A DNA stretch of 64,000 nt, from IMG/VR virus record IMGVR_UViG_3300032220_001032, positions 1 to 64,000 of that record. The stretch is one strand, 5' to 3'. Of the stretch, positions 12,873 to 22,619 are shown one piece after another. Position 1 is the stretch's first letter. Each line of letters starts with the position of its first letter. The translations under genes and the position numbers were made by a program. Under the pieces are notes generated by a model that did no database searches, was not told where the DNA came from, and saw only the letters and a program-made list of their open reading frames with translations. The stretch is from a virus.

Positions 12873-13436
12873 TTAAGCATAAATTTCAAACAAATATGCA
12901 TAAGACATTGTGGTTTCATAGGACGCCTGTCCCCAAGAATCAAAAGTTCTGTTTACGAAATTGTTTTGGCCTCCATTGGGATTTCTTAATGCTAATCCAA
13001 TATCAACTTTACTTGTAGTGTTGGCAACAAAACTATAATTGATAACATTATTTGCTGGAGTGGAACTATTATTTCCATCATACCATCCTGGAGAAATGCC
13101 AGAATAATTAACATTCCCTATTGAATTATTGTATCCTTGCTCTCCTGCAGTAGTTATTAATCCCCAAGATCCACTTCCTACTTTTTTAAACACAGTAAAA
13201 AGAGTGTCATTATGTATTTCTCCAGAAAGATTCCACTCACACATAATTACATTTGTTGTTCTTTTTGGGGTTACTGTTAGAACTAAATCTGGAATTCTTG
13301 TTCCATCCCCAGTAGTGCATAAAATATTGTATTGTGCAAAGGAAGAAATATAATAAGAATCTACTATAGTTCCAGTGACACCAGCTAAACTTCTACCTGA
13401 TGTATTTTGAACTGTGTTTACATTTAAATATCCCAT
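12873..13436 (-). CDS. Tail fibre/adhesin-like protein, paralogue A (187 aa)
   Basis: It starts MGYLNVNTVQNTSGRSLAGV. It is beta-rich with 'CEWNLSGEIHNDTLFTVFKK', an Asn-Gly-rich middle, and 'NRTFDSWGQASYETTMSYAY' near the end. The same blocks ('SGE...', 'AGEQGYNNS', 'NRT..S.GQ..YE') occur in 13466-14062 and 14059-14610, so the three are paralogues. They are probably small trimeric fibre or receptor-binding knobs on the virion. The location in the late fibre cluster supports this. Confidence 0.6.
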   Translation of the reverse strand: MGYLNVNTVQNTSGRSLAGVTGTIVDSYYISSFAQYNILCTTGDGTRIPDLVLTVTPKRTTNVIMCEWNLSGEIHNDTLFTVFKKVGSGSWGLITTAGEQGYNNSIGNVNYSGISPGWYDGNNSSTPANNVINYSFVANTTSKVDIGLALRNPNGGQNNFVNRTFDSWGQASYETTMSYAYLFEIYA

Positions 13437-13465
13437 TTTAGTATCCTCTTAGGTAACACATATTA

Positions 13466-14062
13466 TCAATAAGTTCCATTATTAGATATTTCATAAATTA
13501 CTCCACAAGTTACTGCATTTTCATAGTTATTCTGTCCAGAACTGGCAACTGTTCTATTTAAATAGAAAGTACGATCACTTCCTCCAGTTTCAGTTGTTTG
13601 TAATGTATATTCAAGTCTCCCTGTCAATTGTGCTGGCCCAAAATATGTAAATACTCTAGTTCCTAAGGTAGAGTTTGCATCGCCATCATAAAATCCACCA
13701 ATGTTCCATGACCAATATCCACCAGTATTTCCACCACCTAATTGGTTTGGTCCAGTAGCTCCTTGCATTGGATTAATATGAGCACCATTTCTAAGAATAA
13801 ACCAACCAAGATCTCCTTCTGCTGGGGCTTCTCCTGAAATTTGCCATTGACACATGACCCAATGATCAGGTGATTCAACATTTTCAAGAACTAAAGCTGG
13901 CATGACTAGTTGAGATTCATTACCATACCATTCTCTATATGAATATGAAAAAGTGGTTATGCTATCGTTCCTAACATAATTACATTGAAGAATATTTCCT
14001 CTAAATGGAATGATAGTTTGTCCAGAGAGATTATTTACATAATCTGCGTTTACTGTACTCAT
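13466..14062 (-). CDS. Tail fibre/adhesin-like protein, paralogue B (198 aa)
   Basis: The start is at ATG 14062 (MSTVNADYVNNLSGQTIIPF), with GAGG 7 nt upstream; the longer frame to 14098 lacks support. It contains 'CQWQISGEAPAEGDLGWFIL' and 'NRTVASSGQNNYENAVTCGV', aligned with the same positions in paralogues A and C. It has an ATGA-type overlap with paralogue C. It is predicted to be an extracellular virion beta-structure. Confidence 0.6.
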   Translation of the reverse strand: MSTVNADYVNNLSGQTIIPFRGNILQCNYVRNDSITTFSYSYREWYGNESQLVMPALVLENVESPDHWVMCQWQISGEAPAEGDLGWFILRNGAHINPMQGATGPNQLGGGNTGGYWSWNIGGFYDGDANSTLGTRVFTYFGPAQLTGRLEYTLQTTETGGSDRTFYLNRTVASSGQNNYENAVTCGVIYEISNNGTY

Positions 14063-14610
14063 TGTGCTACCTCTATGATTTGTCCTGTAGAAAAACAATT
14101 CTCATAATTAGTTTGTCCAACTGCCCCTATAGTTCTGTTTTGATACCAAGTTCTATTTCCCCCATTAGAACCAAGGAAATACACAGAATAATATCTAGAA
14201 GTTGTGCTTCCTGCTATTTGACTGTAAAGTATGCAGTATTTGTTTCCTGTTGAGTTTTGATCTTGGTCAAAGAATCCTGCAGAATATCCAGACCAGTTAT
14301 TGGTCCCTGCATTAGAATTATACCCTGTTTCGCCTGCAGTTGTTATAAGAGATCCATCTCTATGAATTCTAAAAATTGTATCATGATCATTTACCTCTCC
14401 AAATAATTGAAATTTAATAATCAATCTACTATTTGAAAACTTTGGAGCTATGGTTAATCTTAATCCAGATATTTCTGTCCATCCACTACTAGAAATTGTA
14501 GTAATGGTATCCATCCTAGCATTAACAACCTGAACAACAGCTTGGGGAGATTTGTAAAGTACAGACCCCGACCTTTCATTTACGATCTTATCAGTAATTA
14601 AAGTGCTCAT
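14059..14610 (-). CDS. Tail fibre/adhesin-like protein, paralogue C (183 aa)
   Basis: It starts MSTLITDKIVNERSGSVLYK. Shared blocks are 'IKFQLFGEVNDHDTIFRIHR', 'AGETGYNSNAGTNNWSGYSA' and 'NRTIGAVGQTNYENCFSTGQ'. It is the first of the three in transcription order and directly follows a late promoter at 14649-14656. Tandem duplication followed by divergence would provide alternative receptor tips. This is inference. Confidence 0.6.
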   Translation of the reverse strand: MSTLITDKIVNERSGSVLYKSPQAVVQVVNARMDTITTISSSGWTEISGLRLTIAPKFSNSRLIIKFQLFGEVNDHDTIFRIHRDGSLITTAGETGYNSNAGTNNWSGYSAGFFDQDQNSTGNKYCILYSQIAGSTTSRYYSVYFLGSNGGNRTWYQNRTIGAVGQTNYENCFSTGQIIEVAQ

Positions 14611-14648
14611 AAATCTAAGTAACTACAATACTTTACTTTTACTTCCTT

Positions 14649-14656
14649 TATTTATA
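14649..14656 (-). promoter_or_regulatory. Late promoter (TATAAATA)
   Basis: A perfect T4 late consensus on the minus strand, 39 nt before the ATG of paralogue C. It lies between the fibre-accessory gene 14658-14984 and the three adhesin paralogues. Confidence 0.6.
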
Positions 14657-14657
14657 A

Positions 14658-14984
14658 TTAATTATCAGATGCAGTCCCTTTAACTATCACTGATCCCTCT
14701 ATTGCTTTAACTGTTGTTGACCCAGTATCATACAACACATCATAATAATATCTGCCAATTGGGATTGTTGATGTAACTGTGCTGGCTACTGATAAATTCA
14801 CCACGCCATTTCCAGAGTAAACAACTGTTATTGGATATGATGTATCTGATCCATAATGTTTTTTTATTTTAGAGGTTAAAGTGTATCCAGTTAAATTTAA
14901 TGGAGATCCATTTTGTTTTACTGTTACATTAAGAGAAAAATCTGTTCCTCTGTCTATATTAAAATTTACATAAGATAAAGACAT
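14658..14984 (-). CDS. Ig-like/BppU-N-like virion protein (108 aa)
   Basis: It starts MSLSYVNFNIDRGTDFSLNV. The pattern 'DFSLNVTVKQNGSPLNLTGY', alternating strands, then 'GRYYYDVLYDTG' and 'EGSVIVKG' resembles the beta-sandwich N-terminal domain of baseplate/fibre proteins such as BppU. It lies between the collagen-like fibre and the adhesins, so it is probably a fibre adaptor or spacer. It has no signal peptide and assembles in the cytoplasm. Confidence 0.55.
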   Translation of the reverse strand: MSLSYVNFNIDRGTDFSLNVTVKQNGSPLNLTGYTLTSKIKKHYGSDTSYPITVVYSGNGVVNLSVASTVTSTIPIGRYYYDVLYDTGSTTVKAIEGSVIVKGTASDN

Positions 14985-14996
14985 ATTTCTTGTTCC

Positions 14997-17708
14997 TTAT
15001 AGAATGTTCCAAATGCCACCAGAACTGACAGTAACAGTGATTCCATTATTAATTGTTACAGGTCCTATACTTGCCTCATTATAAGTTGTTCCAACTGTGT
15101 AATTTGCTGCAATTGTTTTTATATTTCTATAAAATGGAACTGTTGTTAATGTTACACTTCCAGCACAAGTTAATGGTCCATCAAATGCTAGTTCTCCAGT
15201 TCCTGGGTTAAAAGTAAATGCTGTTGCACTTGTTCTAACTCTTGGTACTGTGTCTACTCCAGAACCACTGACAAACATGGGATAATATGTCCCATTAGCA
15301 GTTGTATTTGTAGCATTAATTTGATTAGATGGTCCAGGTGCACCTTGGAATCCTTGGAATCCTTGAGGTCCTTGTGGTCCAATTGCACCAAATGTCCCTT
15401 GAGATCCATTAACACCCTGAACACCTTGGAACCCTTGTGCACCTTGAACCCCTTGAGTTCCTTGTGATCCTTGTGGTCCTCTTGGTCCCTGTGGTCCAAT
15501 TGGACCATCAGTTCCTTGTCCACCTGAAGCACCAGGAGATCCTTGTGAACCTTGTGGTCCAACTGGTCCTTGAGGTCCTTGGAAACCTTGAACACCCTGA
15601 GGTCCTCTTTCCCCTTGTGGTCCAATTGGTCCCTGTGGTCCTTGCAAACCTTGAGGTCCTTGAGCTCCTTGTGGTCCAATTTCTCCTTGAGGTCCATAAG
15701 GTCCTTGTGGTCCTTGGAATCCTTGAGCACCTTGAGGTCCTGCATTTCCTTGAGGTCCAAATCCTTGTGGACCTTGAGCTCCTGTTACCCCAGTATCCCC
15801 TTGATTTCCTTGTGGACCTACAGAACCCTGTGGTCCAATAAATCCTTGAGGTCCCTGTACACCTTGAGGTCCTCTGGCACCAGTGGTTCCTTGAGCACCT
15901 TGTGGTCCTATATTTCCTTGTGGTCCTATATCTCCTTGGAATCCTTGAGGTCCTTGTGGTCCTCTAAATCCTTGTGGTCCTTGTCCTCCTTGTGGTCCAG
16001 TTACATATCCAGCATCAACATAAGATGTTCCATTACAAACATATAAATGTCCATCTGCAGTGACAATATAAGCATCTCCAACTGTAGTTCCATTACAAGT
16101 TGGAAGTGCTCCAACAGTTGCATATGCACCCAGAATTTGAATGGCAGTTCCAGGTGCACCTTGTGGACCTTGGAATCCTTGAGGTCCTTGTGGTCCAATT
16201 GGTCCCTGTGGACCTTGAGCACCTTGTGGTCCAGTTCCTTGTGGTCCTTGAGTTCCTTGTGGTCCTCTAATTCCCTGTGGTCCTTGTGGTCCTGGGTTTC
16301 CTTGTGGTCCTTGTGGACCTTGTACACCTTGAGGTCCTCTAGAACCTTGAGGTCCTAATACGCCTTGAGCACCTTGTGGCCCTTGGAATCCTTGAGGTCC
16401 TATATCCCCCTGAATACCTTGAGGTCCTCTAGACCCTTGTGGACCTAATCCTTGAGCACCTTGTGGTCCAAGTAATCCTTGTGGTCCTCTGTTTCCAACT
16501 TCCCCAGGAAGTCCTTGTGGTCCAGTAAGTCCTTGAGATCCTTGAGGTCCTCTAAATCCTTGAGGACCTTGTGGACCTTGGAATCCTTGGAATCCTTGAT
16601 TTCCTTGTGGTCCTTGGAATCCTTGAGCTCCTTGTGGACCTTGGAATCCTTGTGGACCTTGTGGACCAATAAATCCTTGTGGTCCTTGGAATCCTTGTGG
16701 TCCTTGTACACCCTGTGGTCCTTGTGGTCCTCTAAATCCTTGAGGTCCTAATTCTCCTTGTGGTCCCTGTACACCCTGTGGTCCTCTATTTCCTTGAGGT
16801 CCAAATCCTTGGGGTCCTTGTACACCTTGAGGTCCTTGTACACCTTGAGGTCCTCTTTCTCCTTGAGGTCCAATTGCACCTTGAACCCCTTGGAATCCTT
16901 GGAAACCTTGTGGTCCTCTAGATCCTTGTGGACCTTGGAATCCTTGTGGTCCCTGTGGTCCAATTGGTCCTTGTGGTCCTTGAGATCCTTGTGGTCCTCT
17001 AAATCCTTGAGCACCTTGAGGTCCTTGGAATCCTTGAGGTCCTTGTGGTCCTAATCCTCCAGCAACATTTGTCCAAGTAAATCCTGCTCCTGGACCTAAT
17101 GATGTTAAAACTTTTGGATATGTTCCTACATCCCCTTCATAGTTAGCAATATCTCCACCAATTCTGGTTGTTGTTACACCAATATCTACTCCAACTCTTG
17201 GTGTTGTGCTGCCAATACCTAGTCTATTAGTGCCTGGAATGAAAACTAAAGAATTTGGTTTAATATCAAAGGCAGTTACAACACCTGGAGCTCTTTGACT
17301 TGTAAATCCAATATAGTAAGCATTTGAATCTGATGGTTCATTTGCAGAAATTGATGCTGTAATAATTACAGTAGCAATTCCAACTCCACCAGGGACAACT
17401 GGCATTACAGTCACGCCAGTTCCAACAAAATTTAACTGAGTAATAGATCCTGCAGTTCCAATTATATTTCCTTCATCTCTAACTGTAATTCCTCTATCAA
17501 TAACTCCTGGAGGAAGTTGTTGCCAATATCTTTTTCCTGGGTCAGTATCTACAGCTACAAGAATGTACTGTTGACCAATTGGAGGATTATCACCAGGGGG
17601 ATCCCCTAAATTAGGTTCAGCTTGATTTAACCCAAGATATTGGTATCTATCAGCTGTTAATCTGGATTGGGGGGTCTTTATTACCCTGCGACTGACGTAC
17701 TTTGCCAT
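14997..17708 (-). CDS. Collagen-like tail fibre protein (903 aa)
   Basis: Residues ~1-220 are a globular N-domain (virion attachment). About 220 onward consists of long runs of Gly-X-Y triplets, mostly GPQ, GFQ, GAQ and GVQ. A short non-collagen insert in the middle contains '[20 protein letters not shown]', a module often seen in phage collagen-like fibres. The C-terminal ~100 residues form a non-collagen head. The triple helix should trimerise the fibre. Unlike animal collagen, Y is mostly Gln, so stability must come from Gln/charged contacts. The repetitive DNA creates many spurious ORFs on both strands. Late expression is from the 22607 promoter operon. Confidence 0.85.
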   Translation of the reverse strand: MAKYVSRRVIKTPQSRLTADRYQYLGLNQAEPNLGDPPGDNPPIGQQYILVAVDTDPGKRYWQQLPPGVIDRGITVRDEGNIIGTAGSITQLNFVGTGVTVMPVVPGGVGIATVIITASISANEPSDSNAYYIGFTSQRAPGVVTAFDIKPNSLVFIPGTNRLGIGSTTPRVGVDIGVTTTRIGGDIANYEGDVGTYPKVLTSLGPGAGFTWTNVAGGLGPQGPQGFQGPQGAQGFRGPQGSQGPQGPIGPQGPQGFQGPQGSRGPQGFQGFQGVQGAIGPQGERGPQGVQGPQGVQGPQGFGPQGNRGPQGVQGPQGELGPQGFRGPQGPQGVQGPQGFQGPQGFIGPQGPQGFQGPQGAQGFQGPQGNQGFQGFQGPQGPQGFRGPQGSQGLTGPQGLPGEVGNRGPQGLLGPQGAQGLGPQGSRGPQGIQGDIGPQGFQGPQGAQGVLGPQGSRGPQGVQGPQGPQGNPGPQGPQGIRGPQGTQGPQGTGPQGAQGPQGPIGPQGPQGFQGPQGAPGTAIQILGAYATVGALPTCNGTTVGDAYIVTADGHLYVCNGTSYVDAGYVTGPQGGQGPQGFRGPQGPQGFQGDIGPQGNIGPQGAQGTTGARGPQGVQGPQGFIGPQGSVGPQGNQGDTGVTGAQGPQGFGPQGNAGPQGAQGFQGPQGPYGPQGEIGPQGAQGPQGLQGPQGPIGPQGERGPQGVQGFQGPQGPVGPQGSQGSPGASGGQGTDGPIGPQGPRGPQGSQGTQGVQGAQGFQGVQGVNGSQGTFGAIGPQGPQGFQGFQGAPGPSNQINATNTTANGTYYPMFVSGSGVDTVPRVRTSATAFTFNPGTGELAFDGPLTCAGSVTLTTVPFYRNIKTIAANYTVGTTYNEASIGPVTINNGITVTVSSGGIWNIL

Positions 17709-18091
17709 TATTGATTAAGAGTTTCCAGAATGCTTACAGTATACTTAAGATGATTTGGAACTGATGTAGAAATTCCACTCATTACAATTGCATCATTTTT
17801 TAATGCTGTTCTTTCCAAAACCAATCTACCTTCAAGAAGAACAAGAGCATCATTTTGAGGAACTAATCCGCCTTTAATTAATTCATTATAATCTGTACTA
17901 ACTCCTGCTTGGCTTCTATTTGTTCTTTTGTGTGTAAATGTTACTGTCCCAATTCCAGAACCAGTATTTGCAACTTGAGCATAAAGAACAATGCTGGTAT
18001 AACCAGTTCTAGTATTGTAGATTACTGTATTTTCAGTAGTGCTGACTATGCCAGTTACTGTTTTGTATGTATTTAGTGGTTGTTGTGCCAT
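17708..18091 (-). CDS. Small virion structural protein (127 aa)
   Basis: It starts [20 protein letters not shown]. It is beta-rich ('[20 protein letters not shown]'), with '[20 protein letters not shown]'. Its stop is shared with the start of the fibre gene by one base and it lies 7 nt from the giant gene upstream, so it is in the same operon. It is probably a fibre/baseplate connector or cap. The family is not recognised beyond cyanophage structural proteins. Confidence 0.55.
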   Translation of the reverse strand: MAQQPLNTYKTVTGIVSTTENTVIYNTRTGYTSIVLYAQVANTGSGIGTVTFTHKRTNRSQAGVSTDYNELIKGGLVPQNDALVLLEGRLVLERTALKNDAIVMSGISTSVPNHLKYTVSILETLNQ

Positions 18092-18098
18092 CTAGTTT

Positions 18099-21000
18099 TT
18101 AACCTCCTCCTAAGGCAATGATGAGTGGAGTTACTTCAGACTGAAGACTCTTACTGAATGCTGTTCCACTGATAGTACCAGTGTTTTGATTGATTGTAAT
18201 ACCTTCACTAATTCTAAAGTTACCTCCTTGATCTGTGCTGGTGAAAGGAACTCTTCCTCCAGCAGTTGCAACAATTTGATTTTCATCAATTGGAACTGCA
18301 GCCTTAGAGGGAATTGCATTAACAATATCTGTGCCTGTTCCTATATATTCAAATGTAATACCAGAAGCAATAATCTTGCTTGCCTGGAAGAAGTTTACTG
18401 AAGCTCCTGCAGAAACAGGGTATGTAATAAACTGATCAAAAGTAACAGTTGTGATTCCAGTTGGATCAACTGGAGTTGCTGCAACCACATTAAAATATAA
18501 TTTCTCCATGATTGCAGTTGCAGTAGCTGTTGTTCCAACCCCAACACCAATAACTGGAGGAGGAGCAATAGTAACTGTTGGTGCAGTAACTCCATATCCA
18601 GTTCCAGAAACTAGAATGGAAATATTGCCAATGGTTCCATCTGGATTTACATCATCTTCAAAAATTGTCAGTTCAGCTGGAATTGCATCATCTCCAAGCT
18701 CAGGTAAACCAATTTGAACTTCAACTGGAGCACCAACTTCATATCCAAATCCAGGATTATCAATTCTGAGTGAACTTACAAAGTAGTATTGAGTATCAAT
18801 AAATGATACTTGACCATCATAAGGTCTTTGTCCTCTTGGCAATTGTTTCTCTGGGATTTGATTAGTTCCAATGCCAATTACACTTGTAATAATTCCTGCA
18901 CTTGTTCTGATTGTATTTTGAATTCCTAATCCCCATCCATTTTTGTCTAAATCTTTATATTGTGGGATGCTGCTAATTCCACTCTGATATGACTTAGGTA
19001 GATTTAAATTTTGAATAACATAAGTTGAAATTCCAGCAAGATACTTAATTGATTCAACCTCTCCTGTAGCAACATATCCAGTTGTAAATCCAGTTGGAAT
19101 TGGATTTGAATCTCCAAGATATGTGACTCTATAATCAACAGCATCTCTATATGCTAATGCTGTGTCTATAGCATTGATATTACTTTGCTGAATTAAATCT
19201 AAAGCAAATGTTTCAACTATAATTTTAGTATCTCTCTTACACTTGTCCCTACCATTTACAATTCCGCCATAATCAAAGATTGTTCCCAGTCCTGCATATG
19301 GACCATCAGTACTAGTTACAAATCCAACAACTTCATTTGCTAAGAAATCTGCATTTGCTCTTAAAAGATCAATAGCATTGTCATATGCTTGTGTTCTTCC
19401 TGCTCCAACATTAAGAACAAGAGTATCAATATTATCTCCTTCTGGAGTGACAGTTACAATACCAACATACTGAAGTGGAGTTGTTCCATTTGCCCACAAA
19501 CCATAGTTACCAAAAGAAGCATTACTGTTGTTCATGTCACAGACACCACCAGTGTCATTGTAAACAGCAATGTCACAGCAGATTGTGAATAAGGAAACTA
19601 ACTGAGCATATCCAAAGTTAGTGATAGAAACACCAATACCATTTTGATTGTACTGAGTATAAGCATCAAGAACCATAGACTTAAATCCACCTGCTCTTGC
19701 CCCATCAATTCTCATTCCAATACTGTCTGGAACAAAGTTTGTGCAGTTCTGTACATATGGAGATTGCCAATTTTGCTCAGTTCCATCTGCATATCCCAAT
19801 CCTCTTGTTGGGAATGACACCATTGCATTTGGATTTGCTTGCCCAACAAAAGATTGCTGTGCAATATAGCAACCTCTTCTCACATGATATAAGTCAGTTA
19901 ATGCTCTTGTTGAAACTAGAGTTCTTCTCAGATCTTCTCCAACAACTGCAACTCTTTCTGGAACTTGAATTGGACCATCTTCTACATATAGTCCTGCAAA
20001 TACCTTAACAGTATCTCCTGGTTGAGCAACTGAACATGCTTTTTTAATGGTTAAGAAAGCTCCACCTGGAGTGTCTCCAATATTACTATCATTGCCATAC
20101 TTAGCAACAAACCACTCATTTCCTACTTTTGCTCCTGGTGGTTGCCAAGTTAATTCTCCATAAGGGCTATTAATTTTTGGAGCACTTGCTGAACCAGTTC
20201 CAATAATTGTGGTTACAATCCCAACACAAGAGTGAATTGCTGAATATACATTTGCACAAGCATTTGGATTAGTATTGCTATCACCATCTGGAAGAAGTTC
20301 AGTGTCAAATAGTTGTGCTACACTAGTAATTCCAGTAATAGTTCTAGATGCTGGTAATGTATCAGAACCAATAGCATTTGTAATGATTAAGAAGAATGTT
20401 GAAATTGCAGATGCTTGATCTGCGCAATCTCCAGAGATATAAACTCCAGGAAGTCCAGATTGATCTCCAATTACAGTGTTATCAATATATTGAGTTAATG
20501 CTGTATACCCACCAAGAGTAATAGTTTGATTACGCATGGCTTGAATTGCCATGTCTCTTGCTTGATTGAATGCAAATATAGATTCTGTCTCTTCTCCAGC
20601 AAGATAAGCATTGTCTATATAAATTTTTGCTGCATCATATACTTCATTATTTCCACCAAACTCTAAGTTAAAGCAAATTGCTTCAAGAACTGCAATAATA
20701 TCATCAACACATTCTTGATTTCCACCAGGAACAGAAAATCCAGAGAAGTTGGCAAGCATTCTACCAACTGCTACCTCTGCAATAAGAACTTTATTTGCAC
20801 GAATTAATCTTGCAGCATCAGCATAAAGTCCATTTACAGGAGGAGTTTGATAAGACTTTGGAAGTCTTGAATTATTGATTACATATCTTGCAAGAGTAGA
20901 AATGCTACTAAATCCAACTAAAGTTGCTCGCTTAACATATCCAGTGGTAAATCCAGTTGGGATTGTAGCAGAATCATCAAGATACTTTAATGTTGCTCCT

Positions 21001-22580
21001 TGATAGTAGGATAATCCAGCTCCAACTGATTTAGAATTTCCTCCCTTTGAGATGTCAAAAGCAATGGCATCAATAATATATCCAATATCTCTCCTGCACT
21101 TTGCTCTACCAGTTGCAACTCCAACAGTTCCATAATCAAAATATGGACCATAATATCCAAAAGGACCATCAGTGCTTGTGATGAATCCTACAATCTCATT
21201 TGCAATAAATTCTTTGTTTCTGACAAGAAGATTTGCAGCATCTAAAAATCTTCCTGGAATATTATACTTGGATGCTAGTACAGAATATGCAAATCCTACA
21301 TTATTGTCTTTATCTACTACCTCTCCTCTAATTCTAATATCACCATCTACATCTAAGGTTCTTGTTGGAACATCAGTTCCAATAGAAACCAAAGGTTGGA
21401 TTAACTTCTTAAAGTCTGTTCCTATAGTTCCATATACTGCTTCACTAGTAAAGAACTCAGAAGCAGTTAAAACTGTTCCTGCAATTCCAACATCAAGTTG
21501 TCCAGTTGTTGTAACTCCAAGAACTTTTAAATTTCCTATTGTGGAAGTAGTAACAGTTTCTGTTGCAATGGTTGCAATTCCTACTGTTGCTATTCCTGTT
21601 ACTGATTGGGTTACACTTGCAAAACCAACATAAATTTGATTGCCAGTTGCAATACCAATAAAAGCATCTGTAATTGAAGCAAATCCAACTGTTGCGAATC
21701 CTACATACAGATCAGTTACAGAAGCAACTCCAACTGTTGCAATGCCTATTATAGTTTGAGTAATAGTAGCAAATCCAATATTTGCTGTTCCTATTCCTGC
21801 TACTGCTATTGTAGATTCTACAACAGTTGAGAATCCTACAAGTTCATCTGTAATTGAAGCAAATCCAACTGTAGCAGTGGTTATTGTTGCAGTGCTAATG
21901 CCAGCAGTTATAATTGTAGAAAGTCCTACTCTTTCCTGAACAATATTTGCATAGGTAATAGTAGATATTCCTATGGTGGCATTAGTTATAGATGCAACTC
22001 CTATAGTACCTATAGAAACATTTGCATTTAATAAAGTTGCTCTTTCTACAGTAGAAACACCTACAATTTGATCAGTAATTGTAGCAAATCCAATCGTAGA
22101 TATTCCAACAGTTTCTACTGCAATTAAAGCATTTCCTACAGTAGCAACCCCCACAATTGTGGCAGTTGTCATTGATGTAAATCCAGATATCCTTGCATTT
22201 TGAAGGACATCTAGATTGTATTTTGGAATTGTAGATCCAATACCTACAGATCCAAGTCCAGTTATTACTACAGACTCTGAACCAACTATATTAACTTTAA
22301 ATTTATTGTTAGGACCTGGAGCATCATCAATACCAAGTCCATCAGTTATGTATGCAGTTCCATCTACATCCAATTCAAAATTGGGTGCAGTTACATTGAC
22401 TCCTAACTTATCCCCTACTCTTAAATCTGTTTCAATATATGCATCACCAACAACATCCAGATTATAATCAGCTGATGTTTTACCTATAGAAACTCTTCTT
22501 GTTACAGCATCAGCAAATAATGCTTGAGTTCCTACACCAAGACCAGTTCTGACTACAAAATAGTTCTCTTGTGATGGCAT
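18099..22580 (-). CDS. Giant beta-helical virion structural protein (1493 aa)
   Basis: Residues ~1-135 are beta-rich with 'VVGDAYIETDLRVGDKLGVN'. From about 135 to 350 it is built of near-periodic units such as 'VGFASITDAFIGIATG', a long parallel beta-helix stalk. A middle region follows, then a pectate-lyase-like beta-helix near residue ~820 ('AKYGNDSNIGDTPGGAFLTI') and 'RIDGARAGGFKSMVLDAYTQ'. That last block also occurs in 22620-27968. It is probably a baseplate-attached fibre or spike stem. A TATAAATA late promoter lies 27-34 nt upstream. Confidence 0.75.
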   Translation of the reverse strand: MPSQENYFVVRTGLGVGTQALFADAVTRRVSIGKTSADYNLDVVGDAYIETDLRVGDKLGVNVTAPNFELDVDGTAYITDGLGIDDAPGPNNKFKVNIVGSESVVITGLGSVGIGSTIPKYNLDVLQNARISGFTSMTTATIVGVATVGNALIAVETVGISTIGFATITDQIVGVSTVERATLLNANVSIGTIGVASITNATIGISTITYANIVQERVGLSTIITAGISTATITTATVGFASITDELVGFSTVVESTIAVAGIGTANIGFATITQTIIGIATVGVASVTDLYVGFATVGFASITDAFIGIATGNQIYVGFASVTQSVTGIATVGIATIATETVTTSTIGNLKVLGVTTTGQLDVGIAGTVLTASEFFTSEAVYGTIGTDFKKLIQPLVSIGTDVPTRTLDVDGDIRIRGEVVDKDNNVGFAYSVLASKYNIPGRFLDAANLLVRNKEFIANEIVGFITSTDGPFGYYGPYFDYGTVGVATGRAKCRRDIGYIIDAIAFDISKGGNSKSVGAGLSYYQGATLKYLDDSATIPTGFTTGYVKRATLVGFSSISTLARYVINNSRLPKSYQTPPVNGLYADAARLIRANKVLIAEVAVGRMLANFSGFSVPGGNQECVDDIIAVLEAICFNLEFGGNNEVYDAAKIYIDNAYLAGEETESIFAFNQARDMAIQAMRNQTITLGGYTALTQYIDNTVIGDQSGLPGVYISGDCADQASAISTFFLIITNAIGSDTLPASRTITGITSVAQLFDTELLPDGDSNTNPNACANVYSAIHSCVGIVTTIIGTGSASAPKINSPYGELTWQPPGAKVGNEWFVAKYGNDSNIGDTPGGAFLTIKKACSVAQPGDTVKVFAGLYVEDGPIQVPERVAVVGEDLRRTLVSTRALTDLYHVRRGCYIAQQSFVGQANPNAMVSFPTRGLGYADGTEQNWQSPYVQNCTNFVPDSIGMRIDGARAGGFKSMVLDAYTQYNQNGIGVSITNFGYAQLVSLFTICCDIAVYNDTGGVCDMNNSNASFGNYGLWANGTTPLQYVGIVTVTPEGDNIDTLVLNVGAGRTQAYDNAIDLLRANADFLANEVVGFVTSTDGPYAGLGTIFDYGGIVNGRDKCKRDTKIIVETFALDLIQQSNINAIDTALAYRDAVDYRVTYLGDSNPIPTGFTTGYVATGEVESIKYLAGISTYVIQNLNLPKSYQSGISSIPQYKDLDKNGWGLGIQNTIRTSAGIITSVIGIGTNQIPEKQLPRGQRPYDGQVSFIDTQYYFVSSLRIDNPGFGYEVGAPVEVQIGLPELGDDAIPAELTIFEDDVNPDGTIGNISILVSGTGYGVTAPTVTIAPPPVIGVGVGTTATATAIMEKLYFNVVAATPVDPTGITTVTFDQFITYPVSAGASVNFFQASKIIASGITFEYIGTGTDIVNAIPSKAAVPIDENQIVATAGGRVPFTSTDQGGNFRISEGITINQNTGTISGTAFSKSLQSEVTPLIIALGGG

Positions 22581-22606
22581 CGGGTTCCACTATCCCCCTT
22601 TTGATT

Positions 22607-22614
22607 TATTTATA
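22607..22614 (-). promoter_or_regulatory. Late promoter (TATAAATA)
   Basis: A perfect late consensus, 27 nt before the ATG of the 1493-aa gene. It drives the fibre operon 22580 to 14658. Confidence 0.65.
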
Positions 22615-22619
22615 AGAAA

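Noticed and set aside
15254-17054. Many long ORFs on both strands and frames within the collagen-like gene, with LxxLWSL- or HKDHKD-like repeats
   Set aside because: They are by-products of the Gly-Pro-Gln codon repeat. They have no ribosome sites and match no real protein pattern.
15340-17060. Direct-repeat DNA reminiscent of a CRISPR array
   Set aside because: The repeat unit is 9 nt (Gly-X-Y codons) and continuous with no unique spacers, so it is protein-coding.
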